This document shows positions 46,074-54,602 of a stretch of 64,000 bases of DNA, one piece after another; within the stretch, counting starts at the first letter, position 1; every line of letters begins with the position of its first letter. Source of the DNA: DASQHY01 sp035602605 (GTDB lineage Bacteria; Acidobacteriota; Terriglobia; Acidiferrales; UBA7541); the NCBI GenBank assembly GCA_035602605.1, contig DATNLZ010000062.1, positions 1 to 64,000 on the forward strand. The letters run 5' to 3'. The position numbers and the translations under genes were made by a program. Below the pieces are notes generated by a model. It ran no database searches, was not told the origin of the DNA, and worked only from the letters and a program-made list of their open reading frames with translations.

Positions 46074-46410
46074 CGCAGACCGTATCCGATCCTGTTTGGT
46101 TTTCTGAGTCCCTCGAGAATAGCTTCAGCGATGGACACCTAAACCGGAACGAATCCCACGGTCAGTTGCCGGAGCTTCCGCGATACACGCTGCGTTTCTC
46201 GACGCCGCTGCCAGGATGCTCCGAGCGCAAGTATCTGAGTACGCCCTCGCCGAATCGGCGGCCTCGGGTTGTCGCCCCGCGTGCTGCGAATAGCGGATGG
46301 AGGCGTTACTATGCCTGCTCGCATCGGAAGCGACACCCGGGTTGAATCCTAGAGAGTAATTCAGTGAGCGAATAAAACAAACAATATATTTATAAGGCGA
46401 AGGGATTCCC

Positions 46411-46439
46411 TTGACAGGTCCCGAGCGTAAACGTAACTT
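46411..46439 (+). promoter_or_regulatory. candidate promoter of the hyuBA operon
   Basis: TTGACA at 46411-46416, a 17-bp spacer, then TAACTT at 46434-46439 (perfect -35, 3/6 at -10). Transcription would start near 46446, about 100 nt before the preferred hyuB start. The bases just upstream are AT-rich (46378-46394), which would favour an UP-element. The remaining gap from 46074 to 46405 shows nothing else recognisable. Confidence 0.4.
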
Positions 46440-46546
46440 GCGCCCATTGGAGGTGGAGTCCCACTCGGCTCCCTGGAATGGCAAGGCATTGCGTGTCGAG
46501 TTCTCTGCCCGAATCGGTGATGGTTTGCGCGATGGAGTCTTTGGTT

Positions 46547-48301
46547 ATGAATTCTAACGAGGCCGCGGCTCAGTCGCTTAATCCCATACTGTTTGAGGTG
46601 ATTCGCAACGCACTTTCAGAAGCGACCGAAGAGATGTCGGTCTGTCTGCAGAGGACAGCCTATTCGACAAATATCAAGACTCGACTGGATTTCTCCTCGG
46701 CTTACGTGGACGCGCGTGGCCGGATGGTGGCACAGGCGTTTTGCCAGCCAGCACATCTTGTGACCATCGGGCGCATTGTGCCCAGGGCTGTTGCCGAATA
46801 CGGGGCTAAGAACCTTCGTCCCGGGGACGTCCTATTGGTTAACGATCCTCACCGGCAAGCCAGTCACTTGAACGACATTTTCTCGATATCGCCTTTTCAC
46901 TACACAGACGAACTTCTCGGCTATGTCGCCAACATTTGTCACCACGTGGATGTGGGTGGGGGAGCTCCTTCGAGTATCGGAGCCTTTCGGGAGATCTACC
47001 AGGAGGGATTGATACTTCCGGTGGTGAAGCTGGTTTCTGAGGGCGAAATCGTTGCGGATGTCCTGAAGATGGTGCTGGCCAACGTGCGGGCCAAGAAAGA
47101 GGTGGCCGGAGACTTGCGCGCACAGATCTCTGCCAATCAGATCGGCATTCGCCGGCTGACGCAATTGCTAGACCGCTATGGAGCGCCGACGGTTAATTTC
47201 TACATTGAAAAACTGATTGAGTACAGCGAGCACCGGGTGCTTGCCGAACTCGCCAGGCTGCCGCGTGGGACGTTCGAAGGCGAAGACCAACTGGATGACG
47301 ATGGTATTACCTCAGAGCCTGTGCACCTCAAGGCGCGAGTCACGCTGGATGGAAAAAGCGTGACGTTCGATTTCACCGGAACAGACAGCCAGAGACCGGC
47401 TCCCATGAACTGCAATCTAACGCAGACCTTTACCGCCTGTGTTTACGTTTTGAAGTGTCTGATTGATCGGGATATTCCGCTAAACGAGGGTTTTTACCGA
47501 CCCATCCACATCGTCGCACCCGAGGGGTCGGCGGTCAACGCGACCCATCCAACCGCCATCGTGGGCGGATGGGAGGTGTCGATGCGCCTGTGTGAAGTGT
47601 TGTTCAAAGCCCTGTCGAGTGCACTGCCAGAGCAAGTGCCTGCCGGAAGCAAAGGTATGGTCTGTCATGTCGGATTCGGCGGTAAAGACCCCAATACTGG
47701 AGATTACTACTGCTTCCTTGAGACTCTCGGCGGTGGTTATGGCGGGAGGGTTAGTTCTGACGGTCCCGATGCCGTGCAAACCCACATTCAGAATACCCAG
47801 AACGCTCCCGTGGAAGAAACCGAATTGAATTATCCCGTCCGCATCCCCCGCTATAGTCTCGTGCCCGATTCGGACGGTGCCGGGCGATGGCGAGGAGGAC
47901 TCGGATTGTGCCGGGAATATGTTTATGTGGGTCACCAACCGGTTGTGACTATCTTGGCGGATCGGGCCAAATTTCCAGCCCTCGGGCTGTTCGGTGGCGG
48001 TGCCGGGAAACTAGCGCGGTACTTGCTGATAACCGATACTTCAACGCGAGAGATACCTTCCAAGGGCAGTATGCAAGTAAAACCGGGAGAGATCATGCGG
48101 GTTGAGACCTGTGGTGGAGGGGGATACGGCTATGCCTGGGAGCGCGACGCAGAGTTAGTGCTTCGCGATGTGCGCGAAGGAAAGGTCAGCGCAAAACGTG
48201 CGCGGGACGCTTACGGAGTGTCCATTGATACAGTGAAATGGACAATCAATCAAGTTGAGTCCGAAAGATTGCGTCGACAGTTGCAAAGGAAAAAGCGATG
48301 A
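46547..48301 (+). CDS. hyuB: hydantoinase/oxoprolinase subunit B (HyuB)
   Basis: 584 aa from ATG 46547, which has GGAG 9 nt upstream and gives the same N-terminal length as the HyuB at 58950-60656; in-frame ATGs at 46478, 46520 and 46532 are alternatives. Family features: NPILFEVIRNALSEATEEMSVCLQRTAYSTNIKTRLDFSSA, DPHRQASHLNDIF, NICHHVDVGGG, FDFTGTDSQRPAPMNCNLTQT and NHPTAIVGGWEVS-like segments. With HyuA it forms an ATP-dependent ring-opening amidohydrolase (5-oxoproline, hydantoin or N-methylhydantoin type) or a carboxylase-like complex. Stop and next ATG overlap (ATGA). Confidence 0.87.
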   Translation: MNSNEAAAQSLNPILFEVIRNALSEATEEMSVCLQRTAYSTNIKTRLDFSSAYVDARGRMVAQAFCQPAHLVTIGRIVPRAVAEYGAKNLRPGDVLLVNDPHRQASHLNDIFSISPFHYTDELLGYVANICHHVDVGGGAPSSIGAFREIYQEGLILPVVKLVSEGEIVADVLKMVLANVRAKKEVAGDLRAQISANQIGIRRLTQLLDRYGAPTVNFYIEKLIEYSEHRVLAELARLPRGTFEGEDQLDDDGITSEPVHLKARVTLDGKSVTFDFTGTDSQRPAPMNCNLTQTFTACVYVLKCLIDRDIPLNEGFYRPIHIVAPEGSAVNATHPTAIVGGWEVSMRLCEVLFKALSSALPEQVPAGSKGMVCHVGFGGKDPNTGDYYCFLETLGGGYGGRVSSDGPDAVQTHIQNTQNAPVEETELNYPVRIPRYSLVPDSDGAGRWRGGLGLCREYVYVGHQPVVTILADRAKFPALGLFGGGAGKLARYLLITDTSTREIPSKGSMQVKPGEIMRVETCGGGGYGYAWERDAELVLRDVREGKVSAKRARDAYGVSIDTVKWTINQVESERLRRQLQRKKR

Positions 48302-50409
48302 GTCGGCGCTTTCGTCTGGGGGTTGACGTCGGAGGGACCTTTACTGATGCCGTTCTGATCTCTGAGGAGACAGGCGAGATCCACATCGCGAAAGTCTCCA
48401 CCACTCCGAAAGACCCATCGATCGGATTTCTTGCTGCCGTCACCCAAATACTCGCAAAGTCGGGCGCCCAAGCACCGAACGTTTCATACCTTGTTCATGG
48501 AACGACCGTGGCCACAAATGCCTTGATTGAGGGAAAAACCCCCAAGACCGCCTTCATCACGACGGAGGGTTTCCGAGATTTGTTGGAAATTGGCCGCCAA
48601 GTCCGGCCTTCGCTTTATGACATTCACTTTCAAAAACTCAGACCGCTCGTTCCTCGTGACTTGTGTTTCGAGATTTCCGAGAGGCTGGATGCATCCGGGA
48701 ATGTGCTGCGGACCCTCGATGAGCACCGAGTAGTGGAGATTGCGAAGAAGTTCGAGCAGGAAGACATCCGGTCGGTGGCGATTTGCTTCCTTCACTCTTA
48801 TCTGAATCCGATGCATGAAGAGCGGACCGAGCAATTGCTTAGAAAACATGCCCCCCATACTGTGCCTTCGGTTTCTTCCCACATCTGTCCAGAGATTCGT
48901 GAGTATTTCCGTGCGAGCACGACAGTGGTGAATGCGTGTATAAAACCCGTCGTAGCGAACTATTTGCAGGGAATCGAAAGCCAACTGAAGAGGCAGGGCA
49001 TAAAGGCCGAACTTCTGACTATGCAGTCGAACGGCGGAGTTTTGACGTTTGAACAGGCTGCCGAGCGGCCCGTTTTCATGATTGAATCGGGGCCAGCTGC
49101 GGGAGTCATTGCCGCTAATTTCATTGCTGGAAATCTGGGCTTCAGCGATGTGGTGTCGTTTGACATGGGGGGGACTACCGCCAAGGCAGGACTCATTTTG
49201 GGAGGGCGCCCGAAAGTTACCAAGGACTACGAAGTCGGTGCCGAAGCGCGTCCGGGTGCGGGTCAGTCACGCGGAAGCGGCTATCCGATTCGAACGCCGG
49301 TCATCGACCTCGTGGAGATTGGAGCCGGGGGCGGAAGCATAGCCTGGGTCGATGCCGGCGGAGTGCTAAGGGTGGGTTCGCAGAGTGCCGGTGCCGACCC
49401 CGGACCGATCTGCTATCGGCGAGGCGGTACCGAACCAACCATTACCGACGCTAATCTGGCCCTTGGCCGTATCAATCCGCGTTACTTCCTGGGTGGAGAA
49501 ATGGATCTGGACCTACAGGGCGCAACCGAGGGCATTCGCAAAAAATGCGCTATCCCGCTGGGTCTTGACACTATAGCCGCGGCCAACGGAATCGTCGAGA
49601 TCGCCAACGCTGCGATGGTGAATGCGTTGCGCCTGACGACGGTACGTCGTGGATACGACCCGCGTGCCCTGGTCATGGTGGCCTTCGGAGGGGCGGGGCC
49701 GCTCCACGCCAACCGCCTGTGCGCAGAGATGCAGATTCCTCGATTGATTGTTCCTCTCAGTCCGGGCACAGCTTCGGCCCTGGGGCTGCTCACAACCGAC
49801 GTTCGGCATGAGTTTTCGCGCACCCGGATCATGAGAGCGGACCAAGCCGATGCCGATGCGATCAATAGGATCTTTGTGGCCATGCAAGAAGAGGGCTCGG
49901 AGCTTTTGAGAAGAGAGGGAATCCCGGTAAGCCGGATGAGTTTCCTGCGGGAGATTGAGATGCGGTACAAGGGGCAATCCTACGAACTGCCAGTCACTTG
50001 CGGAACCGGACCACTGAGCGCCGAAGCTCTCGCGCAGGTTTGCTCCCAGTTTCACGGAGAATACGAAAGAGCTTACGGACGAGGATATCCGACAGAACCG
50101 GTCGAACTCGTGAATTACCGTGTGACCGCAGTCGGAGCAATTCCCCATCCGCCTGTGCGGAAGATCTCCAGCCGCGATTGCGGAGTGGATCAGGCGCAAA
50201 AAGGAGCACGGCAAGTCTTCTTTTCAGAATCAGGTGGATTCCTCTCGACGGGCGTGTATGACCGCTACAAGCTCGGACCCGGTCACCACATTGTGGGGCC
50301 CTCAGTCGTGGAAGAGATGGATTCGAGTACCCTTATCCACCCCGGCTTCGAGGCCAATGTCGATTCCTTTGGCAACCTATTGATCGGCGCTCGGGCAGTC
50401 TCAACTTAG
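48298..50409 (+). CDS. hyuA: hydantoinase/oxoprolinase subunit A (HyuA)
   Basis: 703 aa with an ASKHA-type ATPase fold: LGVDVGGTFTDAVLI (phosphate 1), HGTTVATNALIEGK, ESGPAAGVIAANF and FDMGGTTAKAGLI (phosphate 2 and adenosine regions). The C-terminal portion (MRYKGQSYELPV, GPSVVEEMDSSTLIHPGF) is standard HyuA. It is translationally coupled to hyuB. Followed 63 bp later by a sarcosine-oxidase-like FAD enzyme, it resembles the set needed to turn an N-methylhydantoin or similar ring into an N-methyl amino acid and then oxidise it, though the N-carbamoyl hydrolase for that route is not seen here. Confidence 0.88.
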   Translation: MSRRFRLGVDVGGTFTDAVLISEETGEIHIAKVSTTPKDPSIGFLAAVTQILAKSGAQAPNVSYLVHGTTVATNALIEGKTPKTAFITTEGFRDLLEIGRQVRPSLYDIHFQKLRPLVPRDLCFEISERLDASGNVLRTLDEHRVVEIAKKFEQEDIRSVAICFLHSYLNPMHEERTEQLLRKHAPHTVPSVSSHICPEIREYFRASTTVVNACIKPVVANYLQGIESQLKRQGIKAELLTMQSNGGVLTFEQAAERPVFMIESGPAAGVIAANFIAGNLGFSDVVSFDMGGTTAKAGLILGGRPKVTKDYEVGAEARPGAGQSRGSGYPIRTPVIDLVEIGAGGGSIAWVDAGGVLRVGSQSAGADPGPICYRRGGTEPTITDANLALGRINPRYFLGGEMDLDLQGATEGIRKKCAIPLGLDTIAAANGIVEIANAAMVNALRLTTVRRGYDPRALVMVAFGGAGPLHANRLCAEMQIPRLIVPLSPGTASALGLLTTDVRHEFSRTRIMRADQADADAINRIFVAMQEEGSELLRREGIPVSRMSFLREIEMRYKGQSYELPVTCGTGPLSAEALAQVCSQFHGEYERAYGRGYPTEPVELVNYRVTAVGAIPHPPVRKISSRDCGVDQAQKGARQVFFSESGGFLSTGVYDRYKLGPGHHIVGPSVVEEMDSSTLIHPGFEANVDSFGNLLIGARAVST

Positions 50410-50472
50410 ACCCTGCTGGGCTGCGCACTGTAACGCTACCTTCAGAGATTCACTGGGTATCAAGGAGGAAAT

Positions 50473-51636
50473 ATGATGGAAACGGCTGACGCAGTTGTGA
50501 TTGGCGGCGGAATCCTCGGAGCAAGTACGGCCTACTATTTGACCCAACTGGGCTTTGGCAAGGTTGCGCTGCTCGAGAAGCATACCCTCGCCTCGGGCTC
50601 GACGGGAAAATCAGCCGCAGTCATTCGTTCGTTTTACTCCAACGAAGTCTGTGTCAAGTTGGCGAAGCGGGCAGTGGACGTGTTCGAACACTTCCACGAC
50701 GAGCTGGGCGAGGACATCGGCTTCAAACGAATCGGCTACATGGTCATAACAGACCAGCCTGCGACCATTGATAGAGTGCTCGGACTTCACCGTCGCCACG
50801 GAATCAAGTCTGCGAAGCTCTCCCGAGATGAGATAAAGAAAATGCTTCCGCATATGAATGTTGAGGACGTCGTCGTAGCGGGCTATGAGCCAGATTCGGG
50901 TTATGCGGATCCCCATTTGACGGTCATAGCACTCGTTCAGAAGGCTCGTGAGCGAGGACTGAAAACGTTTCAAAAGCGACACGTTGAAAAAATTAACGCC
51001 AAGAACGGCAAGATCGAATCCGTTGAAACCAATCGAGGATTGATTTCCACTCCTGTGGTTGTAAACGCCGGCGGACCTTGGGCTGCGCAAGTGCACCAGT
51101 TTCCCGAAATCGCCCTGCCACTTCGAATGAGCAGGGAACAGGACTGCGTCATGGAGGCGCCGGAAGCATTCAGAAACAATCCAGTGGTGTCAGATTCGAT
51201 TCTGGGCGCTTATTCCCGCTCCGATGTCGGCGGCAAATTTCTCGCCGGTCTCGGATACCCAAAAGAGGAGGAGCCCTGCGATCCCAATCACTTCGATGAG
51301 CGATCAGACCAGGATTTCGCCGACAAGTTGGCGGTCAAGGTCGTCCAGCGATTTCCTTCATTGCGTAATGCCAAGTTTCTGCATGGCTGGGCTGGCATGT
51401 ACTCGATCACGCCGGATTGGCATCCCATTGTCGGACAAGCTCCAGGAATAAAAGGCTATTACCTAGCGGTTGGCGGCAGCGGACATTCATTCAAAATCGG
51501 GCCGCCTATCGGCGAGTCGCTAGCGGCAATGATTGCAGGTAAAAAACCTCCAATTGACATCTCTGCTTTTCGGTATGAAAGGTTTCAGGAGAACCAGACT
51601 TTTGTTTCCGTGTGGGGACCGGGGAATCGCGCTTAG
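50473..51636 (+). CDS. sarcosine-oxidase-like FAD-dependent oxidoreductase (DAO family)
   Basis: 387 aa. The N-terminal Rossmann motif is VVIGGGILGASTAYYL. The middle has GSTGKSAAVIRSFYSNE, the position of the SoxB-like segment. The C-terminus has LHGWAGMYSITPDWHPIVGQAP and LAVGGSGHSFKIGPPIGE. It resembles monomeric sarcosine oxidase, dimethylglycine-type or D-amino-acid oxidases but lacks the folate domain of SoxA. AAGGAGG is 5 nt before ATG 50473 and 8 nt before a second in-frame ATG (50476), which may be the true start. It is the third gene of the hyuBA operon. The likely substrate is an N-alkyl or D-amino acid. Confidence 0.84.
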   Translation: MMETADAVVIGGGILGASTAYYLTQLGFGKVALLEKHTLASGSTGKSAAVIRSFYSNEVCVKLAKRAVDVFEHFHDELGEDIGFKRIGYMVITDQPATIDRVLGLHRRHGIKSAKLSRDEIKKMLPHMNVEDVVVAGYEPDSGYADPHLTVIALVQKARERGLKTFQKRHVEKINAKNGKIESVETNRGLISTPVVVNAGGPWAAQVHQFPEIALPLRMSREQDCVMEAPEAFRNNPVVSDSILGAYSRSDVGGKFLAGLGYPKEEEPCDPNHFDERSDQDFADKLAVKVVQRFPSLRNAKFLHGWAGMYSITPDWHPIVGQAPGIKGYYLAVGGSGHSFKIGPPIGESLAAMIAGKKPPIDISAFRYERFQENQTFVSVWGPGNRA

Positions 51637-51686
51637 GGGCGAACGCGTGCGGCCTCGAGCTGGAATGCTGGTTGGCCAGACCCGGA

Positions 51687-52454
51687 CTAATAGCACTTCA
51701 CGGTAAGACCCCCGTCAACAACCAGGGAACTGCCCGTGATGAAAGACGAGGCGTCAGAAGCCAGGAAAAGAGCACTCTCGGCGATATCCTTGGGGCTGGC
51801 AATGCGCCGTAATGCATACTTCGAAAACACTTCGCTTCGGAAACGTGCCGGGTCCGCATCGCTGTTGAAATAGGCTTCGACCATGGGCGTGCTGACATCG
51901 CCGGGGCAAATGCAGTTAATACGCACTCCCTGCGGACCGTAAGTCAGCGCGGCTACTTTCGTTAAAGCGATCACTCCGCCCTTGGCGGCGCAGTATGCAG
52001 CCAAATCTGGGTCACCAACGAAGCCCAAAATCGAAGCTAGGTTGATGATGGAACCACCGCCGCAGCGCAACATCGCGGGAATGGCAAATTTGCAGCCGAA
52101 GAACACCCCTTTCAAATTCACGCTGTGAATTCGATCCCAGGCCTCTTCGGTGGTATCCACGAGCTTGGCCATAATCTGTACGGCAGCATCATTCACCAGA
52201 ATGTCCAAGCGTCCATAAGTTTCCACGGTGGCGGCGACCATGTTCTCGACGTCTCGTCCGTTGGAAACATCGGCGTAGTGGAACTTGCTTTCTCCGCCTT
52301 GAGACCGAATAGCGTCCGTGGTTTTCTCGCCGCGCTCGCGATTCCAGTCGACTGCGACAACCTTGGCGCCTTCTTCTGCGAAGAGCTGCGCGATCGCTTC
52401 TCCGATGCCGGAACCTGCGCCCGTGACGATCGCAACCTTGTTTTTCAACTTCAT
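51687..52454 (-). CDS. short-chain dehydrogenase/reductase
   Basis: 255 aa from ATG 52454, which has AAAGGAGAGG 8 nt upstream; the open frame begins 8 codons earlier inside that ribosome-binding site. Classical SDR features are VTGAGSGIGEAIAQLF (cofactor Gly motif), NDAAVQ (NNAG equivalent), the catalytic Ser in IINLASILG, Tyr-x-x-x-Lys as YCAAKGG, and PGDVSTPM. The acidic AVDWN after strand 2 suggests NAD preference. It is downstream of the aminotransferase on the same strand and convergent with the FAD oxidoreductase. Substrate unknown. Confidence 0.85.
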   Translation of the reverse strand: MKLKNKVAIVTGAGSGIGEAIAQLFAEEGAKVVAVDWNRERGEKTTDAIRSQGGESKFHYADVSNGRDVENMVAATVETYGRLDILVNDAAVQIMAKLVDTTEEAWDRIHSVNLKGVFFGCKFAIPAMLRCGGGSIINLASILGFVGDPDLAAYCAAKGGVIALTKVAALTYGPQGVRINCICPGDVSTPMVEAYFNSDADPARFRSEVFSKYALRRIASPKDIAESALFLASDASSFITGSSLVVDGGLTVKCY

Positions 52455-52769
52455 AGCTGTGGCCTCTCCTTTCGTCATTTTCTAAGGCCAGGTGAACGTG
52501 CGTTCAACACTTACCTCGCAACCCCATTTCGATCATCCCCGAGTTCAGTCGTGGGGGCGATTCGATCCAGTCGTTTGGCCAAAGTATTCCGTCTGCCCAT
52601 GAGCCCGACACGACAACGTCAAAATTCCAATCATGTATGTTGAGCAGTATGCTTTCCGCTTCCCCTCGCGGTTTACCGAGCGTTCGGGGAATGGATGATT
52701 GCACGCGGAGGGAACAGGGCAGGCTGAAGGTAGTCTCCACAGCTGGTGCTTCGATTTCATCCAAAACAA

Positions 52770-54095
52770 TTAAACTGGCATTAGTTTTGCTTTGTGCTTC
52801 AGAAGTACTTTTCCGACGCTATCGATTGTCCGGGCCACGTCCTCCAGAGTATGGGCACTGGAAACATACCAACGACCGTCCGGCAAAAGATAAATACCGG
52901 ACGCCAGCATGGCTTCTAGAAACACATCACGAGCCGAATTGTTGGAATCAAGGGTGTCTCGGTAGTTAAGCATTTCGCGTCGCGTGGTGAATGCAACATT
53001 GAAGCCCGCACCCACTCCATTGATGAGAACGGGAATTCCAGCTGCCTGAGCCAACCCCTCGATTCCCATCATCAACGATTTGCCCGTTCTCCCGATCTGC
53101 TTGAGCACCGCACCTTGGTCTTCATCCAAGGTGTCCAAGGTGGCACATGCGGCTGCCAGGCTGAGGGGATTTCCATTGAATGTGCCGGCGTGAATGACCT
53201 TCCGTTGTTCGATCAAGTCCATGATTTCTCGATTGGCTGCCACCACGCTGAAGGGAAAACCCCCCGCTACGGCTTTACCAAATGTGGCAATGTCCGGTTT
53301 CACTCCAAACAATGCTTGTGCTCCCCCAGGCGCCACTCGGAAGCCGGTAATCACTTCATCAAAGATCAGCAGAACGCCATATCGAGTCGCTAGATTTCTT
53401 AAACCCTCAAGATACCCGGGGGCAGGTAACAAACAATGACTATTGCAGAGGATAGGTTCTGTGATGATGGCAGCTGTCTGTTCGCCATGGTTTTTCAACG
53501 CCGCTTCCACTTCTTCCAAGTCATTCCACTGAAGCACCACCATCTCATCCGCGGCATTGCCATTCTTGTTTGTGGATAACCGCGCTTCTGGCTTGTGTTC
53601 GGAGGAGTTGAAACTCGGACGATAACCCACCAAGGCATCGTCAAGCCAGCCATGATAGTGACCCTCAAAGCGAACAATCTTGCGCCTGCCGGTGAATGCT
53701 CTGGCCAATCGGAAGGCTATTTGTACTGCTTCGGTTCCGGTAGTGCTGAAAGCCACGCGTTCTGCGCACGGCACCATTTGACATATTTTCTTAGCCACCA
53801 GAACTTCCAGCTCATTTTGAGCTCCAAGAAGCTGACATTGCTTGAGCTGAGCGCCTACGGCTGACAAAATTGCCGGATGCGAATGCCCCAGTATGAGAGG
53901 CCCCCACGCCAGGGTGTAGTCAATATACTGATTCCCATCCACATCGGTAAGACGGGACCCTGAACCCGACGAAAAGAACAAAGGCAGCGGCCTGGCAGCG
54001 GCGCGCATGCCGCTGCTGACTCCACCGGCAAGGTAGCACCGTGAGTCCGCGAAGAGCTCAGCAGAACGCGAGAATTGCGCGAGACTTTTATGCAT
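52770..54095 (-). CDS. class III aminotransferase (glutamate-1-semialdehyde aminomutase-like)
   Basis: 441 aa PLP enzyme. Asp246 in IFDEVITGFRV and Lys274 in TFGKAVAGGFP are the cofactor residues. The N-terminal YLAGGVSSGMRA and the SGSGSRLTDVDGNQYIDY segment resemble HemL-like proteins, but the catabolic location argues against a haem-synthesis role. More likely it transaminates or isomerises an amino acid derived from the local pathway. Its promoter region contains a TTGACA element and a perfect 6-bp-armed palindrome. Some 315 bp separate its stop from the SDR start; an 86-codon open frame in that gap is unconvincing. Confidence 0.85.
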   Translation of the reverse strand: MHKSLAQFSRSAELFADSRCYLAGGVSSGMRAAARPLPLFFSSGSGSRLTDVDGNQYIDYTLAWGPLILGHSHPAILSAVGAQLKQCQLLGAQNELEVLVAKKICQMVPCAERVAFSTTGTEAVQIAFRLARAFTGRRKIVRFEGHYHGWLDDALVGYRPSFNSSEHKPEARLSTNKNGNAADEMVVLQWNDLEEVEAALKNHGEQTAAIITEPILCNSHCLLPAPGYLEGLRNLATRYGVLLIFDEVITGFRVAPGGAQALFGVKPDIATFGKAVAGGFPFSVVAANREIMDLIEQRKVIHAGTFNGNPLSLAAACATLDTLDEDQGAVLKQIGRTGKSLMMGIEGLAQAAGIPVLINGVGAGFNVAFTTRREMLNYRDTLDSNNSARDVFLEAMLASGIYLLPDGRWYVSSAHTLEDVARTIDSVGKVLLKHKAKLMPV

Positions 54096-54169
54096 GGGTA
54101 ACTGCTTTAATTTTGATCCTCACCGAGGACTTGCTTAGACTGCAGTCGGCATGCAATTCGCGGTCATAC

Positions 54170-54186
54170 TGAAACATGTCGTTTCA
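54170..54186. promoter_or_regulatory. operator-like palindrome at the aminotransferase promoter
   Basis: TGAAAC-ATGTC-GTTTCA: perfect 6-bp arms with a 5-bp centre. It lies immediately downstream of the predicted transcription start of the minus-strand promoter at 54197-54225, a classic repressor position. It contains CGTTTCATA (54180-54188), the reverse complement of the TATGAAACG found at 35333-35341. Confidence 0.55.
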
Positions 54187-54196
54187 TAGCCATGGG

Positions 54197-54225
54197 AGCT
54201 TAAGCGTAGTCAGATGGATTGTCAA
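54197..54225 (-). promoter_or_regulatory. candidate promoter of the aminotransferase gene
   Basis: On the minus strand: TTGACA (complement of 54220-54225), 17-bp spacer, TAAGCT (complement of 54197-54202). Perfect -35 and spacing with a weak -10 (3/6). It gives an initiation site near 54190, about 95 nt upstream of ATG 54095. Confidence 0.45.
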
Positions 54226-54313
54226 TATGGAACTTTGGCATGCGTAAATCATTAATAAATATAGCGGCAGAGGGATAATGCGGAAACTGCAAGACGTACG
54301 TACGATACGCAGC

Positions 54314-54329
54314 GTTTCATATACGAAAC
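54314..54329. promoter_or_regulatory. second operator-like palindrome upstream of the aminotransferase gene
   Basis: GTTTCATATACGAAAC, 16 bp, inverted repeat with one mismatched pair. It again includes CGTTTCATA (54313-54321). It lies about 140 bp from the first site at 54170-54186, a spacing compatible with looping between two bound regulators. Confidence 0.45.
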
Positions 54330-54489
54330 AAAATGATACAGTAAAGTCTTGGCAATCTTCTTCCGAGATTCGTAGTATGCGCTCGAGAAATCAAGTCGTG
54401 CACACGAAGCTCGTTACACGGGGGAGACCCTCGGGATGAGTTGAGGCTGTGCGGTCTAGTCAGGGGGCAGGTGTGTCCAAGGGATACGC

Positions 54490-54602
54490 TATGAAATCGA
54501 CTTTGAGTTCAATGAAAAGAAGATCCCAATGCGTGACGGCATTATGCTGGCCGCAAACATCTGGCGACCGAGCCGCGATAGGACGTCAAGGAATTCGTGC
54601 CG
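54490..54602 (+). pseudogene. 5' remnant of a CocE/NonD hydrolase gene
   Basis: In the frame starting at 54490 the plus strand reads YEIDFEFNEKKIPMRDGIM followed by LAANIWRPSR. This matches the beginning of the mature CocE/NonD domain of the gene at 42601-44520 (LVFEFDVKVPLRDGVEL and SANIWRP). Similarity stops at about 54580, and the fragment abuts the 3' end of the convergent SDR gene at 54603. There is no start codon, signal peptide or nucleophile elbow, so this is a truncated relic, probably left by a rearrangement that brought in the SDR gene. Confidence 0.6.

Larger units (their letters stand above)
54096..54602. other. regulatory and relic region between aminotransferase and SDR genes
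   Basis: 507 bp. It holds the two palindromes and the minus-strand promoter near the aminotransferase start. Its far end (54490-54602) is the CocE-like coding remnant. Between about 54330 and 54489 nothing is recognisable. Confidence 0.5.

Noticed and set aside
52504..52764. 86-codon minus-strand frame just after the aminotransferase gene
   Set aside because: It needs a TTG start with no ribosome-binding site and has no recognisable family; it could be real but I cannot support it.
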